From Acidisoma sp. PAMC 29798 (lineage in GTDB: Bacteria > Pseudomonadota > Alphaproteobacteria > Acetobacterales > Acetobacteraceae), in assembly GCF_030252425.1 (NCBI RefSeq), contig NZ_CP126994.1:496001-560000 (forward strand): a DNA stretch of 64,000 nt. The letters run 5' to 3'. Positions 36,375 through 44,289 of the stretch are shown in pieces. Both the position numbers and the translations under genes were made by a program. Numbering within the stretch: the stretch's first letter is position 1; each line of letters begins with the position of its first letter. The notes below the pieces were generated by a model. It saw nothing but the letters and a program-made list of their open reading frames with translations, had not been told where the DNA came from and ran no database searches.

Positions 36375-37025
36375 CTATTTTTTGACGTAATGACTGAGGT
36401 CGGCCGTGTGCACGGCCGCTGCGTCCATGATCGTGCGATAGTTGTAGGCCGCGCAGTCCCCATGAGTCGCCACGCTGAACTTGGTCTTCGACCGCTCCAG
36501 AACGCCTTTGGAGGGTCCGTCCGATCCGATGCCGGCGCGGTGAACCATCCACTCGATGTCGGGGGCTTCCGTCGCCAAGTAGGCCATCACGGCTTCATTG
36601 TCTTCGTGCTGGCCGGCATAGCCGCGCGCGAGCGTGTGCCGGATCGTCCAAAGGATGGGCGAAAGATGCCCTTGATACGGTTGGCTCAAGCCTCCGGCCT
36701 GATACAGGAAGCGCTTCACGCCGTGCCGCCGCATCGATGGGACCAGCTTCTTCACGAAGGCCGTGTTGATCTTGGCGTCTTTCTGAAGCTTCACGTCCCC
36801 CAGCATAGAAACGATGAAATCGACCCCCGCGACCAATGCGTCGGTGTCGATCATGTCGGTGATCGAACCGTGCCACACCTCAAGGTTACTGGCGCCTTGG
36901 GGAAGCTTCTCTGGTGTCCTGACCAACGCCTTAACCCTGTGACCGTCTGCGAGAGCCTGAGAGACGAAGTGCTTTCCCGTCCCGCCTGTCGCGCCGAGCA
37001 CGAGGAACGTCAATTGATGGACCAT
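36375..37025 (-). CDS. NAD(P)-binding oxidoreductase (atypical SDR)
   Basis: A 216-residue extended/atypical short-chain dehydrogenase. The nucleotide motif FLVLGATGGTGKHFV is at about 6-20; ALVRTPEKL follows the second strand. The usual catalytic YxxxK is not obvious, so it may be a NmrA-like sensor or a flavin reductase-like protein. The start is the ATG at 37025, because the upstream extension overlaps the cyclopropane synthase gene. It is the last gene of the FAD oxidoreductase - DUF1365 - cyclopropane synthase cluster, 40 bases after it. Confidence 0.82.
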   Translation of the reverse strand: MVHQLTFLVLGATGGTGKHFVSQALADGHRVKALVRTPEKLPQGASNLEVWHGSITDMIDTDALVAGVDFIVSMLGDVKLQKDAKINTAFVKKLVPSMRRHGVKRFLYQAGGLSQPYQGHLSPILWTIRHTLARGYAGQHEDNEAVMAYLATEAPDIEWMVHRAGIGSDGPSKGVLERSKTKFSVATHGDCAAYNYRTIMDAAAVHTADLSHYVKK

Positions 37026-37065
37026 CCGGTTGTCTGGCTTTCCTGTCGAGGCGACGCCCGCGCGC

Positions 37066-38289
37066 TTACCCGGCCAGACGGATCCGGTAAAGCCCGACAT
37101 CAATGGCGCTGGCCCGGAAGCCTGCCTCGCAATAAGCAAGATAGTAGTCCCACTTGCGGCCGAACATCTCGTCCAAACCGGCCAGGCGCAGCTTCGGCCA
37201 CGCGGCATGGAAGCGGTGACGCCACTCGGCAAGCGTGCGGGCATAGCTGAGGCCGAAGGGCTCGAACCCCTCCAAAACCAGTCCAGCCTGGGCGATCTGC
37301 TCTCGCATGATCGTGATCGTGGGCAGCATGCCGCCGGGAAAGATATAGAGCTGGATGAAATCCGGCGTGCTCAGATAAGCGTCGAATTTCTCCTCCGCGA
37401 TGGAAATGACCTGCAGAATGGCTGTTCCGCCGGGCTTCAGACACTCCCGCAACCGCCGGAAATAGAGCGGCCAATAGTCGCGCCCCACGGCCTCCAGCAT
37501 TTCGATCGAGACGATGCGGTCATACTGCCCCTCGACATCCCGATAGTCCTGCAAGCGCAGATCCGCGCGCCCGTTCGCGACGGCGGCTGAGAGCCGCGCT
37601 TCAGCATAAGAAAGCTGTGCGGGCGACAGGGTCAGGCCGGTTACGGCGCAGCCCTGCTGGATCAGCCGCTCCGCCAGGCCGCCCCAGCCGCAGCCGATCT
37701 CCAGCACGCTTTCACCCCCGCTGAGGTCGAGTTGTGCGATGATGCGGTCCTGCTTGGCGGTCTGCGCCACCTCCAGACTTTGTCCCTCGGACGCATAGAT
37801 CGCCGAGGAATAGGACATCCCGACATCCAGCCAATCGGCATAGAAGTCGTTGCCGAGGTCGTAGTGGGAGACGATGTTGTGCCGGCTGCCCCGCTTGGTA
37901 TTGGCATTGCGACCGTGCCGGAGGCGATGCAGCACCCGCATGAGGGGGGAGCCGGTGATGGCGTCCCCGAAGGCCGTCTGGTTGCGGGCGGCGAGTTCGA
38001 TCAGCGCCGGCAGGTCCGGGCTGGTCCAGTCTCCATCCATGAAGGATTCCGCGAAGCCGACATCGCCGCCCACCAGGATCTGCCAAAGCGGCTTCCAGTT
38101 GCGCAAGATGAGCGTGGCCTCGGGGCCGGGCGCGAGGCCGGTGCCCTCCACCTCATGGCCGGAGGGCAACCTGACGATGAGATGGCCGAGCGCCATACTG
38201 CGCAGCAGCTTCGTCAGCAGCATCCGCCCCAAGAGGGAGGCGGGTGCGAAGATCGGCGGGGCGGCGGCGATTACACTGGACATGATCAC
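37066..38289 (-). CDS. cfa: Cyclopropane-fatty-acyl-phospholipid synthase family methyltransferase
   Basis: A 407-residue CFA synthase family enzyme that adds a methylene or methyl group from SAM to unsaturated acyl chains of membrane lipids. The N-terminal lipid-binding domain (about 25-110) is followed by a Rossmann methyltransferase with VLEIGCGWGGLAERL near 195. HYDLGNDFYADWLDVGMSYSSAIY and YIFPGGMLPT are family blocks. The ATG overlaps the DUF1365 stop (ATGA). A second, shorter methyltransferase of the same superfamily lies in the divergent operon. Confidence 0.93.
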   Translation of the reverse strand: MIMSSVIAAAPPIFAPASLLGRMLLTKLLRSMALGHLIVRLPSGHEVEGTGLAPGPEATLILRNWKPLWQILVGGDVGFAESFMDGDWTSPDLPALIELAARNQTAFGDAITGSPLMRVLHRLRHGRNANTKRGSRHNIVSHYDLGNDFYADWLDVGMSYSSAIYASEGQSLEVAQTAKQDRIIAQLDLSGGESVLEIGCGWGGLAERLIQQGCAVTGLTLSPAQLSYAEARLSAAVANGRADLRLQDYRDVEGQYDRIVSIEMLEAVGRDYWPLYFRRLRECLKPGGTAILQVISIAEEKFDAYLSTPDFIQLYIFPGGMLPTITIMREQIAQAGLVLEGFEPFGLSYARTLAEWRHRFHAAWPKLRLAGLDEMFGRKWDYYLAYCEAGFRASAIDVGLYRIRLAG

Positions 38290-39053
38290 CCTGTGACGAT
38301 CGTGAGGGGGGTGGCGGGTGGTGCGGGCCGGCTATGGAAGCCGACCTTCTTGCGCCAGAGCTTCAGGGCTTCCCAGTGGATGCCGGTCACGACTTTCACT
38401 CCCAGCATCGGCGCGCTCCAGAAGGCGCGGAGCAAGGCGCCGTCAGTCAACTCCACGCGGCGGCCGGTCAGGCTCGCCGTGATCAAGGGGCCATCGGTCC
38501 CGATCCCGTCGATGACCACGCCGACGCGCGCGCCGGGCGGCAGGACGCGAAAGCGATACTCCATCTCCATCGGCATGAAGGGGGACACGTAGAACACCTT
38601 CCGGCAGGACTGGCGGATCGGCGTGCCGTCATCTGTCGCGGCGATGAGGTAGCTGTGGCGCTGGCCGAAGGTGTTGCGCACCTCGTACAGCGTCGCAACC
38701 AGGGCACCGTCCGCCCGATGGCAGAAGAAGACGCTCAAGGGGTTGAAGGCGTGGCCGAAGACTCTGGGCATGGCGAGCAGGCGGATGGGCCCATCGCTCG
38801 CGATGCCAGCGGAGGCGCATTGCGCCACCACCCAGTCCCGCAAGCCGGTTCCGGTGCCGCCGCCATGATCGGCCTGGCGAAAGCTGAACACGTTGAAGCG
38901 ATCGACTGAGAACAGCCGCAGGCGGCGGGACAAGGCAGGCAGCTCGTCGAGGTCGAGAAGGAGGGAGAAGATACGCGTGCGCAGGCGATGGCGCACCGGC
39001 CGAAACCGCTGATGGATGACCACGCCGGGGTAGAGCGCCGACAGGCTCATCAT
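38286..39053 (-). CDS. DUF1365 domain protein
   Basis: A 255-residue protein of the DUF1365 family. Conserved parts are VVIHQRFRPVRHRLRTRIFSLLLDLDEL at the N-terminus, FGHAFNPLSVFFCH in the middle and KVFYVSPFMPMEMEYRFRV. Function is not established. It is almost always found with an FAD-dependent amine-oxidase-like protein and a cyclopropane synthase, exactly as here, with four-base overlaps on both sides. A role in modifying unsaturated lipids is inferred from this. Confidence 0.92.
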   Translation of the reverse strand: MMSLSALYPGVVIHQRFRPVRHRLRTRIFSLLLDLDELPALSRRLRLFSVDRFNVFSFRQADHGGGTGTGLRDWVVAQCASAGIASDGPIRLLAMPRVFGHAFNPLSVFFCHRADGALVATLYEVRNTFGQRHSYLIAATDDGTPIRQSCRKVFYVSPFMPMEMEYRFRVLPPGARVGVVIDGIGTDGPLITASLTGRRVELTDGALLRAFWSAPMLGVKVVTGIHWEALKLWRKKVGFHSRPAPPATPLTIVTG

Positions 39054-40378
39054 GCGGCCGCGAAGGCCGGCGCAGGCAGATGGATGCGGCCGGATTCGTC
39101 CGCGACGCGCCAGGGCCGACGGACGTCGCCGAGGGCCTCGGCCACCGCCAGGCCGGATTGCAGACCGTCCTCATGAAAGCCCGCGCCGAACCAGGCGCCG
39201 CAGAACCAGGTCCGCCGCTGGCCCTGGATCGACCACAGGCTGCGCTGCGCGGCCACCGCGGCATGATCGAACAAGGGGTGGCTATACTGTTCGGTATGCA
39301 GCAGCGTGCCGGGTCGTGGCGCGCGCGGCGGGTTCAGTGTCACGAAATATTGGGTCTCGCCAGGAAGCGATTGCAGCCGGTTCATCCAATAAGTGAGGAA
39401 GGGCGGGGCGGCAGCGTCCTCGATGAAATTCCAGCTCGACCAGGCGCGGCGGCGGCGCGGCATGAGGCTCTCATCCGTATGGAGCACGGCGAGGTTCCGT
39501 GTGCTGCCGAAGGCGCCGAGCAATCGCATCTCCTCGGCATCCGCGTCATCCAGCATGGCGAGGGCCTGGGGCGCATGGGTCGCGATCACCACGTGATCGT
39601 GGCGGCGGACATCACCCAGGGCATCGGCCACCAATACCGATCCCGCATCGCGCCGAACCGCGCTGATCCGCCTGCCGAGATGGACCGGGCCGGACACCGG
39701 CGCCATGAGCCGATCAATATAGCGCCGGGAGCCACCCGTCACGACGCGCCAGATGGGCCGGTCGGTGATCTGGAGCAGGCCGTGATTGGTGCAGAACGTG
39801 ATGAAGGCGGCTGCCGGGTAATCGCGGATCGACACCGTGGGCGTCGACCAGATCGCGGAGGCCATGGGCAGCAGGTGGTCTTGCTGGAAGGCGGCACCAT
39901 ATCGATTCCGGTCGAGATAGGTGCCGAGACTGAGACCCTCCGCCTCCATCATCGCGATATCGCGCGGGGCTTGGCGATAGAAGCGCAGCAGGTCGCGCAT
40001 CATGGCCCAGAAGCGCGGGCGGACGAGGTTGCGCCTTTGCGCGAAGAGGCCGCCCAGATCGGTGCCGGCGTATTCGAAGCGGCCGGCATCCCGCGACACG
40101 GCAAATGACATTTCGGAGGCTTGAGTCTCGACCCCCAGATGGGCAAAGAGCGCTGTCAGATTGGGATAGGTCTTTTCATTAAAGACAATGAAGCCCGTAT
40201 CGATCCCGAGCATGCCCTCGCTCGTGAGGGTGCCGATCGTATTGGTATGGCCGCCCAGGCGCTCCTCGGCCTCATAGATCGTCACGCGATGCCGCTGGCT
40301 CAGCAGCCAGGCACAGGAGAGGCCTGCGATCCCTGAACCGATCACCGCGACGTCGAGTTGGGGTGAGACCACGTCCAT
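39050..40378 (-). CDS. FAD-dependent oxidoreductase (COG2907, amine oxidase-like)
   Basis: A 442-residue flavoprotein with the dinucleotide motif VIGSGIAGLSCAWLLS at about 11-26 and EAEERLGGHTNTI following. RPIWRVVTGGSRRYIDRL and the C-terminal FCGAWFGAGFHEDGLQSGLAVAEAL are typical of COG2907 predicted NAD/FAD proteins. The start is the ATG at 40378 with GAGGG upstream. It heads the minus-strand lipid operon. Related clusters in other alphaproteobacteria belong to the sigma-E/ChrR singlet-oxygen response, but no ChrR or ECF sigma gene is in this window. Confidence 0.9.
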   Translation of the reverse strand: MDVVSPQLDVAVIGSGIAGLSCAWLLSQRHRVTIYEAEERLGGHTNTIGTLTSEGMLGIDTGFIVFNEKTYPNLTALFAHLGVETQASEMSFAVSRDAGRFEYAGTDLGGLFAQRRNLVRPRFWAMMRDLLRFYRQAPRDIAMMEAEGLSLGTYLDRNRYGAAFQQDHLLPMASAIWSTPTVSIRDYPAAAFITFCTNHGLLQITDRPIWRVVTGGSRRYIDRLMAPVSGPVHLGRRISAVRRDAGSVLVADALGDVRRHDHVVIATHAPQALAMLDDADAEEMRLLGAFGSTRNLAVLHTDESLMPRRRRAWSSWNFIEDAAAPPFLTYWMNRLQSLPGETQYFVTLNPPRAPRPGTLLHTEQYSHPLFDHAAVAAQRSLWSIQGQRRTWFCGAWFGAGFHEDGLQSGLAVAEALGDVRRPWRVADESGRIHLPAPAFAAA

Positions 40379-40493
40379 CGAGACCCTCGGGAAGTATGCT
40401 TGAGCGTTACGGCGTTTCGCCGGTCTCGGATGCAAACGCCAGCGATGCGCCTTTGTACCTCGTCATTTCGTAGGGGCGTGCCATTTTTGAAGA

Positions 40494-41378
40494 ATGGGCC
40501 ATGAGAAATTAAACGTTCGTCGTCGCTTGCTCCCGCTCACCGGCCTCGGTGCCATCGGTGTACTGGCCTCGGCCTGCTCGCCGCTCGGGGTTCTCAATGG
40601 GCTGGCGCCAGATCGGCTGACCGCCCGCGATCTTCCATACGGGAATGGTCCGCGTCGGACCCTCGATGTCTATGTGCCGGCCAATGGCCCGAAGGCCGCG
40701 CCCGTCGTCGTGTTTTTCTATGGCGGCAGTTGGAACAGCGGCTCCAAGGCCGACTATCGCTTCGTCGGTGGCGCCCTCGCTGCCAGCGGCTTTGTGACGA
40801 TCATTCCAGATTATCGGGTCTATCCCGAGGTGCGGTTTCCCGACTTTCTCGACGATTGCGCGGCGGCCTTTGCCTGGGCCGGTGCCAATGCCGGCCGTTT
40901 CGGAGGTGGCACGCGCTTAGTGTTGATGGGTCATTCGGCGGGCGCCTATAATGCCGCCATGCTCGCGCTCGATCCCACCTATCTCGCGCGTGCCGCGGCG
41001 CCCCGCCCCGCCGCCATGCTGGGTCTTGCCGGTCCCTATGATTTTCTACCTTTGGTAGACCCCGAATTGAAGATCATCTTCGGCCAGCCGCCAACGCCGC
41101 CGGACACCCAGCCGATCAACCATGTCGATGGCCGCAACCCGCCGATGCTGCTTCTGGCCGGGGATGCGGACACAACGGTGCTGCCCCGCAACACCACGCG
41201 CCTGGCCGCTCGCGTCGCGGCCAGTGGCGGCCAGGTCGAGAGCCGGATCTATCCGGGAATCGATCACAAGGAGATTGTGGGTGCCATCGGCGTGCCCTTC
41301 CGCTTCCTTGCGCCGACCTTGATGGACAGTGCCCGCTTCATCGCGGCCCATGCATCCGTCCCATCACGGGCGGCGTAA
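40494..41378 (+). CDS. Alpha/beta hydrolase, predicted lipoprotein
   Basis: A 294-residue esterase/lipase-like hydrolase. The N-terminus (about 1-24) ends in LASAC, a lipobox, so it is probably lipid-anchored in the envelope. VVVFFYGGSW is the oxyanion-hole region, the nucleophile lies in GHSAGAYNA, and the acid and histidine are in AGDADTTV and IDHKEI. It heads the plus-strand operon, divergent from the FAD oxidoreductase with 115 bases between. Its stop lies seven bases before the DUF1295 gene. Confidence 0.88.
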   Translation: MGHEKLNVRRRLLPLTGLGAIGVLASACSPLGVLNGLAPDRLTARDLPYGNGPRRTLDVYVPANGPKAAPVVVFFYGGSWNSGSKADYRFVGGALAASGFVTIIPDYRVYPEVRFPDFLDDCAAAFAWAGANAGRFGGGTRLVLMGHSAGAYNAAMLALDPTYLARAAAPRPAAMLGLAGPYDFLPLVDPELKIIFGQPPTPPDTQPINHVDGRNPPMLLLAGDADTTVLPRNTTRLAARVAASGGQVESRIYPGIDHKEIVGAIGVPFRFLAPTLMDSARFIAAHASVPSRAA

Positions 41379-41385
41379 CCTCAGC

Positions 41386-42177
41386 ATGACCCTCCTGTTG
41401 CTCGCGGTTCTGGTTCTCTGCTCCCTTCTCATGGTCATTGCCTGGCGCGTTCAGCAAAGCAGCGGCAATAGCAGCTGGGTGGATGTCTGCTGGACCTTTG
41501 GCACAGGCGCCGCCGGCATCGGACTGACGCTGTGGCCGCTGCATGCTGGCGCGCTCACGACCCGTCAGATCGTGGTCAGCCTGGTCGCGGCCATCTGGGC
41601 TTTGCGGTTGGGGAGCCATATCGTCCGCCGGGCTTTGAAGGGCCACGACGATCCGCGCTACGCGAAGCTGAAGGAAAGCTGGGGTCAGAGCTACGGCTGG
41701 AAGATGTTCGTCTTCCTGCAAATGCAGGCAGCCAGCGTCTTCATCCTGGCATGCTTTATCATGCTGGCTGGCCGCAACCCGATCCCGGGTCTGACCGCCC
41801 TGGATATCGTGGCGATTGTTATCGCCATCCTGTCCATTTGCGGTGAGGCCTTGTCGGACGAGCAGGTTCGGCAATTCGCGAAGGTGCCGGCGAATAAAGG
41901 CAAGATCTGCGAAGTCGGGCTCTGGGGCTGGTCCCGCCATCCCAACTACTTCTTCGAATGGCTGATCTGGGTGTCTTACGCCGTCTTTGCTTTGGGCTGG
42001 ACCTGGGGCTGGCTCGCCTGGCTCGGTCCCATCGTCATGTATGTCGTGCTGGTCTACGGCTCCGGCATTCCGCCGACCGAGGAGCATATGCTGCGCTCCC
42101 GCGGTGACGCCTTTCGCGATTATCAACGGCGGGTCAGCAAGTTTTTCCCCCTGCCGCCCAAGGGACGCGCGTCATGA
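41386..42177 (+). CDS. DUF1295 membrane protein (steroid 5-alpha-reductase-like)
   Basis: A 263-residue polytopic membrane protein with about six to seven hydrophobic segments. The C-terminal part GLWGWSRHPNYFFEWLIW and GIPPTEEHMLRSRGDAFRDYQRRVSKFFP is the DUF1295/isoprenylcysteine methyltransferase-like signature. Proteins of this group may reduce or methylate lipid substrates. It overlaps the following methyltransferase by four bases. Function in lipid modification is inferred from the cluster. Confidence 0.88.
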   Translation: MTLLLLAVLVLCSLLMVIAWRVQQSSGNSSWVDVCWTFGTGAAGIGLTLWPLHAGALTTRQIVVSLVAAIWALRLGSHIVRRALKGHDDPRYAKLKESWGQSYGWKMFVFLQMQAASVFILACFIMLAGRNPIPGLTALDIVAIVIAILSICGEALSDEQVRQFAKVPANKGKICEVGLWGWSRHPNYFFEWLIWVSYAVFALGWTWGWLAWLGPIVMYVVLVYGSGIPPTEEHMLRSRGDAFRDYQRRVSKFFPLPPKGRAS

Positions 42178-43208
42178 CCTCGCTCGCGGCATTGGCCGCC
42201 TCGGCCGCAGAGCGGTGGTCGCTGCCAGACCGGCTGTCGCGCGCCGGCATCACGATGATGGTGGAACAGACGCGGCGCAAGCTTTCGGCCGCAGGTGACG
42301 CGGAGCCTGATGCGGAGTTCGCGACTGCCATGGCGGCGTTCCCGATCGCGCAAAATACGGCCGAGGCCAATGCGCAGCATTATGAAGTGCCGGCGGCCTT
42401 CTTCGAACTCGTGTTGGGCCCAAGGCGCAAATATTCGAGCTGTCTGTATGAGACGGGTGACGAGACTTTGGCTGAGGCCGAATTCCTGGCGCTTGAAGCG
42501 ACGGTTGAGCACGCAGTCCTGGCGGATGGTCAGGACATTTTGGAACTCGGCTGCGGCTGGGGCTCGTTGAGCCTGTTCATGGCATCGCGCTTCCCGGGTG
42601 CGCGGATCACCGCCGTTTCCAACTCATCCTCTCAGCGCGCCCATATCGAACAGGTCGCCGCCGAAAAGGGATTGGGAAATCTGCGCGTGATTACGGCGGA
42701 TATGAACGATTTCACGACCGCCAGTCGGTTCGACCGCATCGTCTCGGTGGAGATGTTCGAACATATGGCCAATTGGCGCCCTCTGTTACAGAACATGCGG
42801 CGCTGGCTGCGTCCGGCCGGCATGGCCATGATCCATATCTTCACGCATCGCCGTGCCCCCTATCGGTTCGATGCCGGCGATGAGGGCGACTGGATCGCGC
42901 GTCACTTCTTCACCGGTGGAATCATGCCGAGCCACGGCTTGATGCGGCAATTCCCGGACGTTTTCCGCATTGCTGAGGAGTGGCGCTGGAGCGGCACGCA
43001 TTACCAGAAGACGGCCGAGGCGTGGTTGGCCAATTTCGATGCCAATCGCCCTGCGATCCGCGAGATCCTGACGCCGGTCTATGGCGCGGAAACCGCGATC
43101 TGGGAGCGTCGTTGGCGGTTGTTCTTTCTGGCGACCGCCGGTCTGTTCGGTCATGCAAAGGGCACCGAGTGGGGCGTCAGTCATTATCGCATGTTGCCGG
43201 TCGGGTAG
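42174..43208 (+). CDS. CFA-synthase-related SAM-dependent methyltransferase
   Basis: A 344-residue COG2230-type methyltransferase without the long N-terminal lipid domain of the CFA synthase at 37066. SAM motif ILELGCGWGSLSLFMA is at about 121, with NTAEANAQHYEVPAAFFELVLGPRRKYSSCLY upstream and FDRIVSVEMFEHM downstream. It is coupled to DUF1295 (ATGA). The pair DUF1295 plus this methyltransferase, opposite DUF1365 plus CFA synthase, points to a lipid-tailoring pathway with two methyl transfers. Confidence 0.9.
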   Translation: MTSLAALAASAAERWSLPDRLSRAGITMMVEQTRRKLSAAGDAEPDAEFATAMAAFPIAQNTAEANAQHYEVPAAFFELVLGPRRKYSSCLYETGDETLAEAEFLALEATVEHAVLADGQDILELGCGWGSLSLFMASRFPGARITAVSNSSSQRAHIEQVAAEKGLGNLRVITADMNDFTTASRFDRIVSVEMFEHMANWRPLLQNMRRWLRPAGMAMIHIFTHRRAPYRFDAGDEGDWIARHFFTGGIMPSHGLMRQFPDVFRIAEEWRWSGTHYQKTAEAWLANFDANRPAIREILTPVYGAETAIWERRWRLFFLATAGLFGHAKGTEWGVSHYRMLPVG

Positions 43209-43232
43209 CGTCGCGCATAACAAACGTGCGTC

Positions 43233-43262
43233 GTAGGGCGGATAAGCGACGCGTCATCCGCC
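43233..43262. repeat. GTAGGGCGGA-type inverted repeat
   Basis: A single forward copy of about 30 bases, 24 bases after the methyltransferase stop. It belongs to the family described at 29493-29617 and can form a hairpin. Confidence 0.75.
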
Positions 43263-43318
43263 AAACCCAGGCTCGGAACTCATCCTTTGAGTTATAGGCG
43301 ATGCCACGTAAGATTACC

Positions 43319-43349
43319 TTGAAAACCATGGTCTATTGAACTATAGTTC
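43319..43349 (+). promoter_or_regulatory. Sigma-70 promoter with operator palindrome before the toxin-antitoxin pair
   Basis: TTGAAA (43319-43324) and TATAGT (43342-43347) are separated by 17 bases, a near-consensus housekeeping promoter. The perfect 12-base palindrome GAACTATAGTTC (43338-43349) covers the -10 box. Binding there by the HTH antitoxin would repress the operon. Confidence 0.7.
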
Positions 43350-43364
43350 TCTTGGGACGGGTGT

Positions 43365-43751
43365 TTGTTGCGAGTTTTCCTGACGAAAGGGGTGGTCAAG
43401 TTCACCCGGCAAGAACGCATCAGCGCCGGTAGTCTGCGCGAGGCGGTCGATCGGGCTAACCGGGGCCTGGTTGATGCGGATCTTGGTGGTAGCCTCATTA
43501 AGCAGCGCGTTGCTCGGCCGGGTCAGGGGCGATCGGGCGGCTTCCGCATGATCGTCGCCATTCGCACAGCCACGCGGGCGGTCATTCTCTATGGTTTCGC
43601 CAAGAGTGATCGCGAGAATATTGAGCATGATGATTTAGGGGCGTTGCAGACAATCGGTCTGAATTGGCTTGCAGCGGATGAGAGATCGATTTCACAGGCG
43701 ATCAATGATGGCACGCTAAAGGAGATCGACTATGACGACGAAAAGTCCTAG
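43365..43751 (+). CDS. RelE/HigB-type toxin of a type II toxin-antitoxin system
   Basis: A 128-residue RelE-like toxin (PF06296 type). Typical blocks are VKFTRQERISAGSLREAVDRANRGLVDADLGGSLIKQRVAR, GQGRSGGFRMIVAIR and YGFAKSDRENI. No ATG is available: TTG codons at 43365 and 43368 follow GGGACGGG, so a TTG start is likely. Such toxins cleave mRNA at the ribosome. The toxin gene comes first, as in higBA-type modules, and overlaps the antitoxin gene by 20 bases. Confidence 0.85.
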   Translation: MLRVFLTKGVVKFTRQERISAGSLREAVDRANRGLVDADLGGSLIKQRVARPGQGRSGGFRMIVAIRTATRAVILYGFAKSDRENIEHDDLGALQTIGLNWLAADERSISQAINDGTLKEIDYDDEKS

Positions 43752-44064
43752 CCGTTTACAGAACGAGATTATGGAAATGGCGCATGACCAGCTCCGTCTC
43801 GGTCTCATGAAAGAAGATACCTACCGCAAAATCACCGTGCGGCACATAGGATCAGACGTTCTGCCTACGGATGCGCCTATTACGGGTGGCGACATCCGTG
43901 CAATCCGTGAAAAAGCCCAGATGAGCCAGGGCGCTCTCGCCCGTTACCTTCACATGAGCACTGGTTACATCTCCAAGCTTGAACGTGGAGAAACCACGGC
44001 AACCGGCCCAGCGTTGATACTGCTGAACGTCATTCGCCGGAAGGGGCTTGAAGTGCTGATGTAG
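43732..44064 (+). CDS. HTH (Xre-type) antitoxin, HigA-like
   Basis: A 110-residue antitoxin. The helix-turn-helix lies in the C-terminal half (GDIRAIREKAQMSQGALARYLHMSTGYISKLERGE, about 55-90). The first 45 residues probably wrap the toxin. AAGGAG lies before the ATG, much stronger than the toxin's initiation site, which favours excess antitoxin. It probably represses its own promoter through the palindrome at 43338-43349. Confidence 0.88.
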   Translation: MTTKSPSRLQNEIMEMAHDQLRLGLMKEDTYRKITVRHIGSDVLPTDAPITGGDIRAIREKAQMSQGALARYLHMSTGYISKLERGETTATGPALILLNVIRRKGLEVLM

Positions 44065-44074
44065 GAAGGGACTG

Positions 44075-44194
44075 CTAGATCACATACCGGCTGACAAGGG
44101 CGTAGGCGCCGATCAGCGCCACGCTGATGACGATCGCCACAATGATCGGCCAGGGGCGGGGGCCGGTGCCCGCTTTCGATGTGACGTCTCTCAT
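44075..44194 (-). CDS. Small single-span membrane protein
   Basis: A possible 39-residue protein. The first 16 residues are polar with prolines (GTGPRPWP). One hydrophobic span follows (IIVAIVISVALIGAYALV), with a short basic end SRY. GC-rich codons match the surroundings. A weak CTGGA lies upstream of the ATG at 44194. It fills an otherwise empty spacer between the antitoxin and choline sulfatase genes. I recognise no family; a small membrane subunit or chance frame are both possible. Confidence 0.45.
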   Translation of the reverse strand: MRDVTSKAGTGPRPWPIIVAIVISVALIGAYALVSRYVI

Positions 44195-44289
44195 AATTCC
44201 AGGCTACCCATGATCGGTGGCGGCGCTCACGCTGCGCGACAACTATGCTGATACTAGGGCACATAATCCGGACCATAGAGTCGGCGCGA

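Noticed and set aside
36129-37250. A 373-codon plus-strand frame starting in the AT-rich spacer
   Set aside because: Most of it is antisense to the NAD(P)-binding oxidoreductase gene, and its N-terminal part has no recognisable features.
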